NCBI RefSeq assembly: GCF_036983985.1
Contig: NZ_JALAHQ010000001.1
Coordinates: 310,001-374,000 of the forward strand
DNA: 64,000 bases
Source: Alishewanella metallidurans
GTDB taxonomy: Bacteria; Pseudomonadota; Gammaproteobacteria; Enterobacterales; Alteromonadaceae
Reading direction: 5' to 3'
A program made the translations under genes and the position numbers. Below are positions 1 to 8,144 of this stretch, one piece after another. Each line of letters opens with the position of its first letter. The stretch's first letter is position 1. The notes below the pieces were generated by a model. The model was not told the DNA's origin. It made no database searches and was given only the letters and a program-made list of their open reading frames with translations.

Positions 1-1214
1 ATCTGGAAAATGGGTAGGTACATGGCAATAATTAAACCGCCTATTAATACACCCAATACCGCCATAATTAGTGGCTCTAACAACGCCGTTAAACCGTCAA
101 CTGCATCGTCAACTTCTTGCTCATAAATGCTTGCAACCTTGCTTAGCATGCTATCGAGGGCGCCCGTTTCTTCGCCAATAGATACCATTGATAGCACCAT
201 TTCTGGAAACTGGTCGGTTTGCTTCATGGCTAAATGCATCTGGTTACCCACTGAGACTTCCTCGCGAATAAACAAAATAGCATTTTTATATACCTCATTA
301 CCCGCTGCGCCCGCAGCAGATTCCAGCGCTTCAATTAAAGGTACACCGGCAGCAAAGGTGGTGGAAAGGGTACGCGCATAACGTGCTACCGCGGCTTTAT
401 TTAAAATACTACCAATAACCGGTAGTTTAATAATGCGGCCATCTGCCCAAGTTCTAAACGTTAAATTATTAGCGTAAGTTTTTTTTACGATATAACCAAA
501 AGCAAATATTGCAGCTAATACCAGCCACCAATACTCCTGCATTACTTCTGAAATATGTAGTACGAGCTGAGTAAATGCGGGAAGCTCGGCGCCAAAACCA
601 GCAAAAATTTCGGCAAATTGCGGCACCACAAAAATAAGCAATATTGAGGTAACTATCGCCGATACCACTAACACCGCAATAGGGTAAAACATGGCCTTTT
701 TAATTTTTGATTTAAGTGCTTCGGCTTTTTCTTTATAAATAGCCAGCCGGTCAAAAATTTGGTCTAACGAGCCTGATGCTTCGCCCGACTTTACTAGGTC
801 GCAGTATAAATCATCAAAATACTTTGGGTGCTCGCGCAATGTTTCGGATAATGGCAAACCGGCTTGCACTTTTACCGAGATTTTCTGCATTAAGGTGCGT
901 AAACTTTTATTATCTGCGCCGTTAGCAATAAGGTCTATTGACTGCACTAACGGCACGCCGGCACCTAGCATAGTGGCAATTTGTCGGGTAAAAATAGCGA
1001 TATCTAAAGCGGTAATTTTTTTACCGTCGCCAAACAGTGATTTAGGTTTGCGCTTTACGCCCGATGGCGTAATACCTTGTTGGCGCAGCAATGCCTTAGC
1101 TTCAGCTATGCTAGTGCCTTTTATTTCACCATCAACTTTGCTGCCGCGGCGGTTTACACCTTTATATTTAAATACTTCCAGCTCTTTTATTTTAAGTTGT
1201 TGTGCCTGAGCCAT
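1..1214 (-). CDS. pilC: Type IV pilus inner-membrane platform protein PilC (partial)
   Basis: Polytopic inner-membrane platform protein of the type IV pilus, on which the PilB ATPase acts during pilus extension. Translating the minus strand from the ATG at 1214 gives a start MAQAQQLKIKELEVFKYKG and two GspF/PilC-type repeats. The first contains FTRQIATMLGAGVPLVQS and the second YARTLSTTFAAGVPLIEALE, with hydrophobic segments between and after them. The reading frame runs off the window start, so the last few residues are missing; about 404 codons are present, close to the usual full length of 400-420. It lies 80 bp downstream of pilB and is probably co-transcribed. The PilC call is firm because pilB and pilA are adjacent. 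Confidence 0.95.
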   Translation of the reverse strand, partial: MAQAQQLKIKELEVFKYKGVNRRGSKVDGEIKGTSIAEAKALLRQQGITPSGVKRKPKSLFGDGKKITALDIAIFTRQIATMLGAGVPLVQSIDLIANGADNKSLRTLMQKISVKVQAGLPLSETLREHPKYFDDLYCDLVKSGEASGSLDQIFDRLAIYKEKAEALKSKIKKAMFYPIAVLVVSAIVTSILLIFVVPQFAEIFAGFGAELPAFTQLVLHISEVMQEYWWLVLAAIFAFGYIVKKTYANNLTFRTWADGRIIKLPVIGSILNKAAVARYARTLSTTFAAGVPLIEALESAAGAAGNEVYKNAILFIREEVSVGNQMHLAMKQTDQFPEMVLSMVSIGEETGALDSMLSKVASIYEQEVDDAVDGLTALLEPLIMAVLGVLIGGLIIAMYLPIFQ

Positions 1215-1243
1215 AGTGGTTTCCTGTTGCTGTGCCTTGTTAG

Positions 1244-1285
1244 CACCTAGTTTATTTATTTATATCATTTTATGTAAGCTAGGTG
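1244..1285. other. Inverted repeat in the pilB-pilC gap
   Basis: Seven-base arms (CACCTAG at 1244-1250, CTAGGTG at 1279-1285) enclose an AT-rich 28-base loop in the short gap between pilB and pilC. There is no U-tract, so this is not a standard terminator. It could be an RNA-processing or translational-tuning hairpin, or chance. Confidence 0.3.
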
Positions 1286-1294
1286 TAACTATGT

Positions 1295-2986
1295 TTAGCC
1301 TTTGGTTACGCGGTTAATTTCTGCCAAGCTAGTTAAGCCCGCCGCGGCTTTAATTAAACCCGATTGGCGCAAATTATTAACTCCATCGGTTTGTGCCTGA
1401 GCGGCAATATCTAACGAGTTACCACCTTGCATAATAATATCCGCCATTTTCGGGCTAACAGGCATAACTTCGTATATACCCACCCGGCCTTTATAGCCAT
1501 TAGTGCAATATTCGCAGCCTACCGGCTTAAATATTTTTACGCTGGGCAACTGCTGGGCAGTAAAACCTTGTTTTAATAGCTCTGCCTCTGGTAGCACTTC
1601 TTGCTGTTTGCATTGGCTACATAAACGCCGCGCTAGGCGCTGGGCAATAATAAGCGATACCGAGCTGGCTACGTTATACGAGGGTACACCCATGTTAAGT
1701 AAGCGAGTTAGGGTTTCCGGTGCCGAGTTAGTGTGCAGCGTTGATAATACCAAGTGGCCGGTTTGTGCTGCTTTAATTGCTATTTCGGCGGTTTCTAAAT
1801 CTCGAATTTCACCCACCATTACCACGTCAGGGTCTTGGCGCAAAAAAGCTTTTAAGGCGGTGGCGAAAGTTAAGCCTGCACGCGGGTTTACCTGCACTTG
1901 GTTAACGCCGGCTAAGTTAATTTCTACCGGGTCTTCCGCAGTAGAAATATTGGTTTCGCTGGTATTTAAAATGGCTAAGCCGGTATACAGCGATACGGTT
2001 TTACCTGAACCGGTAGGGCCGGTTACTAAAATCATACCTTGCGGTTGGGCTAGGGCGTCTAAATACAGTTTTTTCTGGTGTTCTTCATAACCCAACACAT
2101 CAATGCCTAACATCGCGCTGTCAGAGTCGAGAATACGCATTACTATTTTTTCGCCCCACAGGGTGGGTAAGCTACTGACACGAAAGTCGATAGACTTCTT
2201 TGCCGATAGTTTTAGCTTAATGCGGCCATCTTGCGGTACCCGTTTTTCCGCAATATCTAAGCGCGCCATTACTTTTAACCGCGCCGACAAGCGGGTAGAC
2301 AACAATACCGGCGGGCTGGCTATTTCATGCAAAATGCCGTCGATTCTAAAGCGAATACGGTAGGTTTTTTCGTAGGGTTCAAAGTGTAAATCTGACGCGC
2401 CCTTACGAATAGCGTCTAACAGCATTTTATTAATAAAGGCGACAATCGGCTGGTCGTCTTTATCTGGCTGCGCGCCGTCGTCTTCCTCTATTTGCTCAAT
2501 ACCTAACGAGCCTAAATCCCAATCGGCATCGGTAAAGTCGCCGCCTAAATTGCCGTCAAACAGCTTGTCTATTAGCGCTTGCAGTTTTTTAAAATCAACC
2601 ACAATAACTTCAGCATTTAAACCGGTATTAAATTCGAAATCTTCAATGGTTTGAATGTCGGTTGGGTCAACCACCGCTAAATACATATTGCGGCCACGTT
2701 TACCCAATGGCAGCATATTGGTTTTGCGAATTAGCTTTTCGTTACGTAAATCTTCTGGCACGTAGGCCATATCAAAATGGTCTAAATCTAGGCTAATAGC
2801 GTGGCCAATACCGCTAGCGGCGCTGGCTAACTCTTCTGCGCTAATCAGCTTTTCGTTAATTAGTAATTCAGGCAGATTTTTAAACTGGCTGCCTTTTTCG
2901 TTGACAATTTTAGTTGCTTTGTCGCCGTCAATAATTCGTAGCTGTACTAAGCGCCTAAATAACGTAGATGTAGTGGTTACGGCCAT
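1295..2986 (-). CDS. pilB: Type IV pilus assembly ATPase PilB
   Basis: Hexameric cytoplasmic ATPase that powers pilus extension. The 563 residues match the family length. An N-terminal GspE/MshEN domain (about 1-150) precedes the ATPase. Walker A is GPTGSGKT at 323-330, the Asp box lies around 345-355, Walker B is VVMVGEIRD at 388-396, and the His box is HLVLSTLHTN at 411-420. The C-terminal zinc site has two CxxC pairs, Cys456/459 and Cys491/494. The zinc site and the pil context support PilB over the retraction ATPases PilT/PilU, which are shorter. The start ATG at 2986 fits the N-terminal domain. Confidence 0.97.
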   Translation of the reverse strand: MAVTTTSTLFRRLVQLRIIDGDKATKIVNEKGSQFKNLPELLINEKLISAEELASAASGIGHAISLDLDHFDMAYVPEDLRNEKLIRKTNMLPLGKRGRNMYLAVVDPTDIQTIEDFEFNTGLNAEVIVVDFKKLQALIDKLFDGNLGGDFTDADWDLGSLGIEQIEEDDGAQPDKDDQPIVAFINKMLLDAIRKGASDLHFEPYEKTYRIRFRIDGILHEIASPPVLLSTRLSARLKVMARLDIAEKRVPQDGRIKLKLSAKKSIDFRVSSLPTLWGEKIVMRILDSDSAMLGIDVLGYEEHQKKLYLDALAQPQGMILVTGPTGSGKTVSLYTGLAILNTSETNISTAEDPVEINLAGVNQVQVNPRAGLTFATALKAFLRQDPDVVMVGEIRDLETAEIAIKAAQTGHLVLSTLHTNSAPETLTRLLNMGVPSYNVASSVSLIIAQRLARRLCSQCKQQEVLPEAELLKQGFTAQQLPSVKIFKPVGCEYCTNGYKGRVGIYEVMPVSPKMADIIMQGGNSLDIAAQAQTDGVNNLRQSGLIKAAAGLTSLAEINRVTKG

Positions 2987-3074
2987 TAAACGAAGACATC
3001 CTGATTTTGCTAAAAAGAGTATTGCATTGGTTTTAATTATGCCACTAAGTGTGGCTTATTCAAGTTTAACTCCG

Positions 3075-4466
3075 TTAATAACTATCTAACTTAGTAAGAA
3101 TCTCGAAACTTAGCCAGTTTACTTTATTCTCAATAAAGTATTGTTCCATCTCTGTTTTATTTGTAATGACTGGCGCATGGTCTGAAACGATTAATACTTT
3201 CACCCCAACTAATTTCTCCTCTGCAATTTTCTTAGCCAATATATAGAAGAATTGTGCCTGCAACTTCAAATTTCGGCAGGTTTGTGAACGCACATCCACT
3301 GAGAACTGTGCACAATCAAATTGATCAATAACGATGTCTCTTTCATCGTAAATGGCATGCGAATTAAGGGTTAGCCAGTAGGTAAATCGCTTACCCGGTT
3401 GGGCCACATCAGCTATTACTTTGTTAATAAGTTCTAGATCACAGCCACCAGGGTAAGAGTAGCAACGGCGTGTCCAGTTTAGGTTTTCAAAAAACCGGCT
3501 ATTATCAAAGCCCGCTTTTGCGTACCAATAAATTCTGTCATACATAACGCCAGACGCTGCATGAAATGCTGTAGTAGCATAACCTTGCCGCTTAAGTTTG
3601 TTTGGAATGCAGTTTTCAAAGCCGTTTGCTGCGTCTTTTAAATTAAAATGATTGGGCGAAAGCTGGCAAAGTTCGCGAAGTTCACCCGCCACGGTCGCGC
3701 CTAAGAAATTAATTTGACCAGAGTGAAGATTTTTAACGTAATGATCTAATTGTATAATCGGGCGTATTAATTGCGCATTTATGTGCTCATCTTTAGCTAC
3801 ACCCCAAGATTCATTAATTATCAGTAATAACTTTTCGCTACCACTTTGATAAAATCGGGCATTATTCACTTGTGTTGCGCTTGGCGGAATAAATTTATCA
3901 AAGATTTCGCCATCATCATAGAAATACTGATAAAACAATGTACTGCGATGTTTTAATGTATGTAAGGTTGGGCTGCTAACTAGTGGAGCGTGTTGGACGC
4001 GCCACACCTTGTCTGTGTTATCAGAGTCGGCTGAGTAAACATATAAACCAAATGCCCCAAGTGCCAAATTAAATAGTACCAACGCCTGGGTTAGGCTTGT
4101 ATGCTTTTTAAGCTTTACAGCATTGACCATAAATAAAACTAACCACAGCATGGAGGCCAAAGTAGCCATTTGGTAAGCAGCTGGTGCATTGGGCAAGAAA
4201 CTAGATAAGTAAACCAAATGGTCTAACTTGGCAAAGGTAAATACCTGCACTAGTAATGCTAAAATATCTAACAAAAAAAACACTAAAAATACTATATAGC
4301 CAATAATGGGCACGCGAGAGTATACAAATAGCGATGCAAACAAATAGTCTAGGTTAACTGGAGAGCGGCCAATGCCAAGATAAATGGCAACGGAGAATAG
4401 AAAAAAATTAGGTAAAATAAGCAGGTAGAAAAAAGGTTTAAGGTAATGTTGGATGAGGTTTTGCAA
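3075..4466 (-). CDS. Membrane sulfatase-fold transferase, EptA-like, in the pil locus
   Basis: Predicted inner-membrane enzyme of the alkaline phosphatase/sulfatase superfamily (phosphoethanolamine or phosphoglycerol transferase type). Residues about 10-145 hold four or five hydrophobic helices. The C-terminal half is periplasmic and carries the metal-site pattern: Glu219 in LLIINES, a candidate nucleophile Thr258 in GATVAGELRELC, His370 in LTLNSHAIYDE, and Asp429-His430 in VLIVSDHAPV. Six cysteines (267, 286, 335, 342, 384, 397) could form periplasmic disulfides as in EptA. At 463 residues it is somewhat shorter than typical EptA (about 540). It sits between pilA and pilB, 88 bp upstream of pilB, so pilin is a plausible acceptor, but lipid A or another envelope glycan is equally possible. 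The acceptor and donor cannot be read from the sequence. Confidence 0.7.
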   Translation of the reverse strand: MQNLIQHYLKPFFYLLILPNFFLFSVAIYLGIGRSPVNLDYLFASLFVYSRVPIIGYIVFLVFFLLDILALLVQVFTFAKLDHLVYLSSFLPNAPAAYQMATLASMLWLVLFMVNAVKLKKHTSLTQALVLFNLALGAFGLYVYSADSDNTDKVWRVQHAPLVSSPTLHTLKHRSTLFYQYFYDDGEIFDKFIPPSATQVNNARFYQSGSEKLLLIINESWGVAKDEHINAQLIRPIIQLDHYVKNLHSGQINFLGATVAGELRELCQLSPNHFNLKDAANGFENCIPNKLKRQGYATTAFHAASGVMYDRIYWYAKAGFDNSRFFENLNWTRRCYSYPGGCDLELINKVIADVAQPGKRFTYWLTLNSHAIYDERDIVIDQFDCAQFSVDVRSQTCRNLKLQAQFFYILAKKIAEEKLVGVKVLIVSDHAPVITNKTEMEQYFIENKVNWLSFEILTKLDSY

Positions 4467-4493
4467 GTTTTTAAACTACACCGTTGGGTAAAT

Positions 4494-4523
4494 AAAAAAG
4501 CACCCCGCGACGCGAAGTGCTTT
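4494..4523 (-). terminator. Rho-independent terminator after pilA
   Basis: Read on the minus strand: AAAGCAC, a GC-rich loop, GTGCTTT, then a run of T. The arms are 4517-4523 and 4497-4503. It lies directly after the pilA stop and before the EptA-like gene. This would make pilA mostly monocistronic, with low read-through into the downstream pil genes. Confidence 0.8.
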
Positions 4524-4537
4524 AGGATAAATAATAA

Positions 4538-4960
4538 TTAACTACCTAAACCAGCACCTTTTTTACACTGAGGTAAATCTGCTTTAGCCTTTGTACCAAT
4601 AGCCATGGTGTAAGTTAAACCGCCATCAGCTGTTAAATCTGCAGTAAGTGCGCAGCCGTCATTTTCCCATATTAATTTTGCTAAAGTTGCTTCCGCTGGT
4701 GCTGCAGTTGTTCCAGTTATAAATTTAGATTCTAAACCAATTTCTGTTGCTAAACTTGAGCAACCAATACCAGTTTGGATACATGCTTGTGTTTTTGTTA
4801 CATAAGCTGAAATGCCTTTCATTGCTTGGCCGCCGTATGATGTAGCAACGTACTCACGGTAAGCAGGTAATGCTACTGCCGCTAAAATACCTATAATCGC
4901 TACTACGATCATTAATTCAATTAAGGTAAAACCTTGTTGTACGCGTTTCATGTTGTTCAT
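4538..4960 (-). CDS. pilA: Major type IV pilin PilA
   Basis: Structural subunit of the type IV pilus. It has a short basic type IVa leader (MNNMKRVQQG), cleaved by prepilin peptidase after Gly10. The canonical hydrophobic spine FTLIELMIVVAIIGILAAVA follows, with Glu15 as Glu5 of the mature pilin. The 140-residue length is typical. Four cysteines are present: Cys60/Cys67 in the alpha-beta loop region and Cys103/Cys132 near the C-terminus, the latter pair fitting the D-region disulfide. An AGGAGA ribosome-binding site precedes the ATG. It is followed by its own terminator and the EptA-like gene. Confidence 0.95.
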   Translation of the reverse strand: MNNMKRVQQGFTLIELMIVVAIIGILAAVALPAYREYVATSYGGQAMKGISAYVTKTQACIQTGIGCSSLATEIGLESKFITGTTAAPAEATLAKLIWENDGCALTADLTADGGLTYTMAIGTKAKADLPQCKKGAGLGS

Positions 4961-5330
4961 GTGTATCTCCTGAGTTTAAATCGCCGTTGGGCTATTAGAT
5001 ATTTTGGCCATTTTTGCTAACGGCGCAAGTTATTTATAAAAGTTTTGGTACGTTTTTAATAAGTTACTGCCAGATAACAAGATTATTAATTAATTGCGCA
5101 AAAAAATAACTTAAAAGTAGTACTAAAGGATTAATTTTACACTCTAATATTTGTACCTTTTACCGCTATTTTTGCATTCTGTCGCTATTATTAAACCATT
5201 TACCGCTACCCGAAGCCTTGTTGCCAGCGTTAATTACTTAGAGGGTCAGATCCAGAATTAGCAAATATTTAACAGTTGGATCTGACCCTCTAAGTATGAG
5301 CCAGCGTTAATTATTGGCTCTAACCCTAGG
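4961..5330. other. pilA upstream region with palindromic element
   Basis: About 370 bp without a gene, between pilA and the cold-shock/DUF1294 gene (both minus). It must contain the pilA promoter. I found no convincing sigma-54 -24/-12 pair; the nearest (TGGCAG on the minus strand near 5073) lacks a good -12 GC. The 5222-5313 part is taken up by a hairpin element described separately. No open frame here looks coding. Confidence 0.5.
5223..5313. repeat. Hairpin element flanked by 14-bp direct repeats
   Basis: A perfect 20-bp inverted repeat (5235-5254 and 5277-5296, core AGAGGGTCAGATCCA) encloses a 22-base loop. The whole is bracketed by a perfect 14-bp direct repeat GCCAGCGTTAATTA at 5223-5236 and 5300-5313, whose inner copies overlap the first arm slightly. 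The long perfect arms and flanking repeat suggest an inserted small non-autonomous element (REP/MITE-like) rather than an ordinary terminator, and there is no U-tract. It could still terminate the minus-strand gene ending at 5331. Confidence 0.6.
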
Positions 5331-5999
5331 TTAGGCCCAAATAGCCATACGGGCTAAAAATTGCTGCCCCCATGGTGAAAGCAGGCAAATAATTAACAGA
5401 CTGTTACCTAAAATAACTAAAGCAAATTCGCGGCGAAATGAACGTTTACTGCGTTTGTGCGCTAATTTTTGCTGGGCGATATAGGCACCGGGCCAGCCAC
5501 CAATTAAGCTAAATAGTTGCAGGCTTTCTTCGGTTAAGCGGCTGCCGTGGCGGGCGATGGCGGCGTCTTTGTCGGCTTTATATAGCCAATAGGTAAATAA
5601 GCTGGCTTCTATATAAAGTAGGGGTAGCACATATAACAGCTTGCCAAATAATAAGCCGAGTATAACGGCAACCAATACGATGATACGAAATATTAAGGCA
5701 ATGTAGTTGGTGTGGGCAATGTCTCGCTCGCCTGCCAATTTAAGCTTAGAGCGTGTTGCCGAGATTTGGTTAGTGTTTGTCTTGGTGTTAGCACTAATAA
5801 GCTGCCACGGTGCGGCGATGTTGCGGCCTTTGTGGTCTTGTTGCAGGCTAAATTGTAGCCGGTCGCCGTTTTGTGGCCGCAGGTTACGCTGTGTATTGTC
5901 ACGAATGTGAAAAAACAGTTTCTCAGTAGTTTGCTCACAGACGACAAAGCCGTAGCCTTTGTCGTCATGCCAATATACTACTGTGCCACTGAGTTGCAT
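5331..5999 (-). CDS. Cold-shock domain and DUF1294 membrane protein
   Basis: Two-domain protein of 222 residues. Residues 1-70 form a cold-shock-type nucleic-acid-binding domain (GTVVYWHDDKGYGFVV, then LFFHIRD). Residues about 95-222 form a DUF1294 membrane region with hydrophobic helices and the family pattern GGWPGAYIAQQ...KRSFRREF. The fusion is a known architecture in gammaproteobacteria; its function is not established. The start at 5999 puts the cold-shock domain at the very N-terminus, as expected. It lies about 110 bp downstream of nadC on the same strand. Confidence 0.85.
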   Translation of the reverse strand: MQLSGTVVYWHDDKGYGFVVCEQTTEKLFFHIRDNTQRNLRPQNGDRLQFSLQQDHKGRNIAAPWQLISANTKTNTNQISATRSKLKLAGERDIAHTNYIALIFRIIVLVAVILGLLFGKLLYVLPLLYIEASLFTYWLYKADKDAAIARHGSRLTEESLQLFSLIGGWPGAYIAQQKLAHKRSKRSFRREFALVILGNSLLIICLLSPWGQQFLARMAIWA

Positions 6000-6112
6000 T
6001 CGGGTGTCCTGTAAAACGGTTATGGCGCTATGACTCGTGGTGCGAGTAAAAGTTTAATTGGCCACGATAACGCCGTTACTATTTGGCTTAAAGCGCGCGG
6101 CCTAGCTACAGG

Positions 6113-6982
6113 TTAGAAGTTAACATTTAAGCGCATAGATAAATCTACCGCTTGTACATGCTTGGTTAGCGCGCCACTAGAAATATAGTCTACCTGCGTT
6201 GCTGCTAGCTCGCTTAAACGCTCACTAGTTATGTTGCCTGACACTTCAAGTTTAGCCTTGCCGGCGTTAAGCGCTACAGCTGCGATAATATCGGCCAAGC
6301 TGAAGTTGTCTAACATAATAATATCGGCGCCGGCAGCAAGGGCTTGGTTAAACTCCTGCATGTTTTCGGTTTCTACTTCAACCGGTTTACCGGGAAAGTT
6401 ATGTTTTGCTGTTGCAACTGCATTAGCAATAGAACCTGCGGCGGCAATGTGGTTTTCTTTTATTAAAAAGGCATCGTACAAACCAATACGGTGGTTTTTA
6501 CCGCCACCCATGGTAACGGCGTATTTTTGTGCAAAGCGCAGGCCAGGAATGGTTTTACGCGTATCTAACAACTTGGTATTAGAACCGGCTAAAAACTGCA
6601 CGTAGTAAGCGGTGGTGGTTGCGGTGCCGCTTAATAACTGCATAAAGTTTAGCGCGGTGCGCTCGCCAGTTAGCAAAATGCGCGCCGGGCCGCTAAGTTG
6701 GCACAGTACGGCATTGGCTTTTACTTTATCGCCATCTTTTACTTGCCAGGTAATGTTTACTTCGTTACCTAATTGGCGAAATACTTCGTCAACAAAAGCA
6801 GTGCCGCAGATCACGCAATCTTCGCGAGTAATAATAGTGGCGGTGGCTTGCTGATGTGGCGGAATAAGCGACGCGGTAATGTCGCCGGTATCTAATGGCA
6901 TAAAGCCAAGATCTTCGGCTAACGCACTGCTAACAGCGCGAGTGGTTTCTTGTTGTAGCTGTGTAGTATAGTTAGTGTGCAT
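6113..6982 (-). CDS. nadC: Nicotinate-nucleotide pyrophosphorylase (carboxylating) NadC
   Basis: Quinolinate phosphoribosyltransferase of de novo NAD synthesis: quinolinate plus PRPP gives nicotinate mononucleotide, CO2 and PPi. The 289 residues match the family. Recognisable blocks are LLTGERTALNFMQLLSGTAT, LLDTRKTIPGLRFAQKYAV (substrate-binding Arg/Lys), GGGKNHRIGLYDAFLIKENH, VEVETENMQEF, IIMLDNFS and LEVSGNIT. It starts 2 bp after the retropepsin-like gene and sits next to ampD, a classic gammaproteobacterial arrangement. Confidence 0.97.
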   Translation of the reverse strand: MHTNYTTQLQQETTRAVSSALAEDLGFMPLDTGDITASLIPPHQQATATIITREDCVICGTAFVDEVFRQLGNEVNITWQVKDGDKVKANAVLCQLSGPARILLTGERTALNFMQLLSGTATTTAYYVQFLAGSNTKLLDTRKTIPGLRFAQKYAVTMGGGKNHRIGLYDAFLIKENHIAAAGSIANAVATAKHNFPGKPVEVETENMQEFNQALAAGADIIMLDNFSLADIIAAVALNAGKAKLEVSGNITSERLSELAATQVDYISSGALTKHVQAVDLSMRLNVNF

Positions 6983-6984
6983 AA

Positions 6985-7506
6985 TTAATTGTGCTGAATA
7001 AGCGTAAGTTGATTATCTTGTTGGTGGAATTCTAACTGTTTTAGCGCACTCATGCCCAGTAATATCTCGCTGCTGCCTAAATTTGGCACTATTACTGCTG
7101 CGATATCGTACAGAATAATGTCGCCTAGCTGTAAGCTGTTTACTCTACTCTGGTAGGCCTGAGTTGTGCCATTGGCAGTGTTAACTAATATGGCTTTGCC
7201 AAAAGCTAAGTTAAGCTGTTTTGCGGTTTTGTTATCAATAGCTAGCGTAGTTGCGCCGGTGTCGAGCATAAAATTAACCGGCGTATTGTTAACTAAAGCG
7301 GTGCCAACATAGTGGCCACTTTTATTCCGCGTTAACACTGTACGGGTTTCACCATGGCTGCCGCGGACACTATGCAGCTGGCGGTTCGGATTAAGTTGCT
7401 TAGTAATGGTGTCTTGAAAAAATAAAAACAGTAGCAGCATTAAAATAAGCCAAGCAATAATGGCAAAGGTCTTACCATACTTGTTGGCGGGTTCAGGTGC
7501 TTGCAT
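6985..7506 (-). CDS. Membrane-anchored retropepsin-like aspartic protease
   Basis: 173-residue protein with one N-terminal membrane helix (about 12-31) and a retropepsin-like domain. The catalytic motif is FMLDTGATTLAID with Asp82; the downstream fold is supported by GSSEILLGMSALKQLEF. It matches the TIGR02281-type clan AA protease family, which acts as a homodimer. The target is unknown. The gene is the first of a two-gene unit with nadC (2 bp gap) and is divergent from ampD across 68 bp. Confidence 0.85.
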   Translation of the reverse strand: MQAPEPANKYGKTFAIIAWLILMLLLFLFFQDTITKQLNPNRQLHSVRGSHGETRTVLTRNKSGHYVGTALVNNTPVNFMLDTGATTLAIDNKTAKQLNLAFGKAILVNTANGTTQAYQSRVNSLQLGDIILYDIAAVIVPNLGSSEILLGMSALKQLEFHQQDNQLTLIQHN

Positions 7507-7574
7507 TAATAATCCTCAGCACAGACAATAGCGTCATAGCTTACTGACACCGCCAGATAAAGGCAAAATTTCTG

Positions 7575-8144
7575 ATGACTACGCTGAAGTTCCTGACGCC
7601 ACCTGAGATGTTTATTCGCCAAAGCCCACATTGTGATGCTCGCCCTGAAGGTGAAGCCGTTAGCCTGCTAGTGATCCACAATATTAGCTTGCCGGCAGGG
7701 CAATTTGCCTCAGTGCCCGAGCAGAGCCATGTTGATGCATTATTTATGGGTACATTAGATACGAATGCTGATGCGAGTTTTGCGTGTTTGCAAGGTTTAA
7801 GGGTGTCCGCACATTGCGTAATTTGGCGCGACGGTCGCATTTTCAATTATGTGCCATTTTCGCATCGGGCTTGGCATGCTGGCGTAAGCCAATTTGCTGG
7901 ACGCGAGCGTTGCAACGATTTTTCTATTGGTATTGAATTAGAAGGCACCGACAATTTGCCGTATACTGAGCAACAATATCAAAGCTTGGCTGCGCTAACT
8001 TATTTTATTGTGCAGCAACATCCAGCGATTACGCCAGAACGTATAGTTGGGCACTGTGATATTGCGCCGGGGCGGAAAACTGACCCTGGCATCGCGTTTG
8101 ATTGGATGCGCTACCGAAGTGCGGTAAGGGAGTTTTTTCTATGA
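7575..8144 (+). CDS. ampD: 1,6-anhydro-N-acetylmuramyl-L-alanine amidase AmpD
   Basis: Cytoplasmic zinc amidase of peptidoglycan recycling. It cleaves the peptide from anhydro-muropeptides and so keeps AmpR-type beta-lactamase induction low. The zinc ligands fit His35 (LLVIHNISLP), His159 and Asp169 in VGHCDIAPGRKTDPG, with Lys167 in the active site. Further family blocks are GIELEGTD and RAWHAGVSQF. The 189 residues are the normal length. The stop overlaps the ampE start (ATGA). No ampC or ampR is visible in the window. anmK, another recycling enzyme, lies at 44.4 kb. Confidence 0.97.
   Translation: MTTLKFLTPPEMFIRQSPHCDARPEGEAVSLLVIHNISLPAGQFASVPEQSHVDALFMGTLDTNADASFACLQGLRVSAHCVIWRDGRIFNYVPFSHRAWHAGVSQFAGRERCNDFSIGIELEGTDNLPYTEQQYQSLAALTYFIVQQHPAITPERIVGHCDIAPGRKTDPGIAFDWMRYRSAVREFFL

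Noticed and set aside
1503..2090. 195-codon open frame antisense to pilB
   Set aside because: It lies fully inside pilB on the other strand, has no protein-like pattern, and is explained by pilB codon composition.
5040..5100. Sigma-54 promoter for pilA
   Set aside because: TGGCAG on the minus strand is not followed by a TTGC-type -12 at the right spacing.
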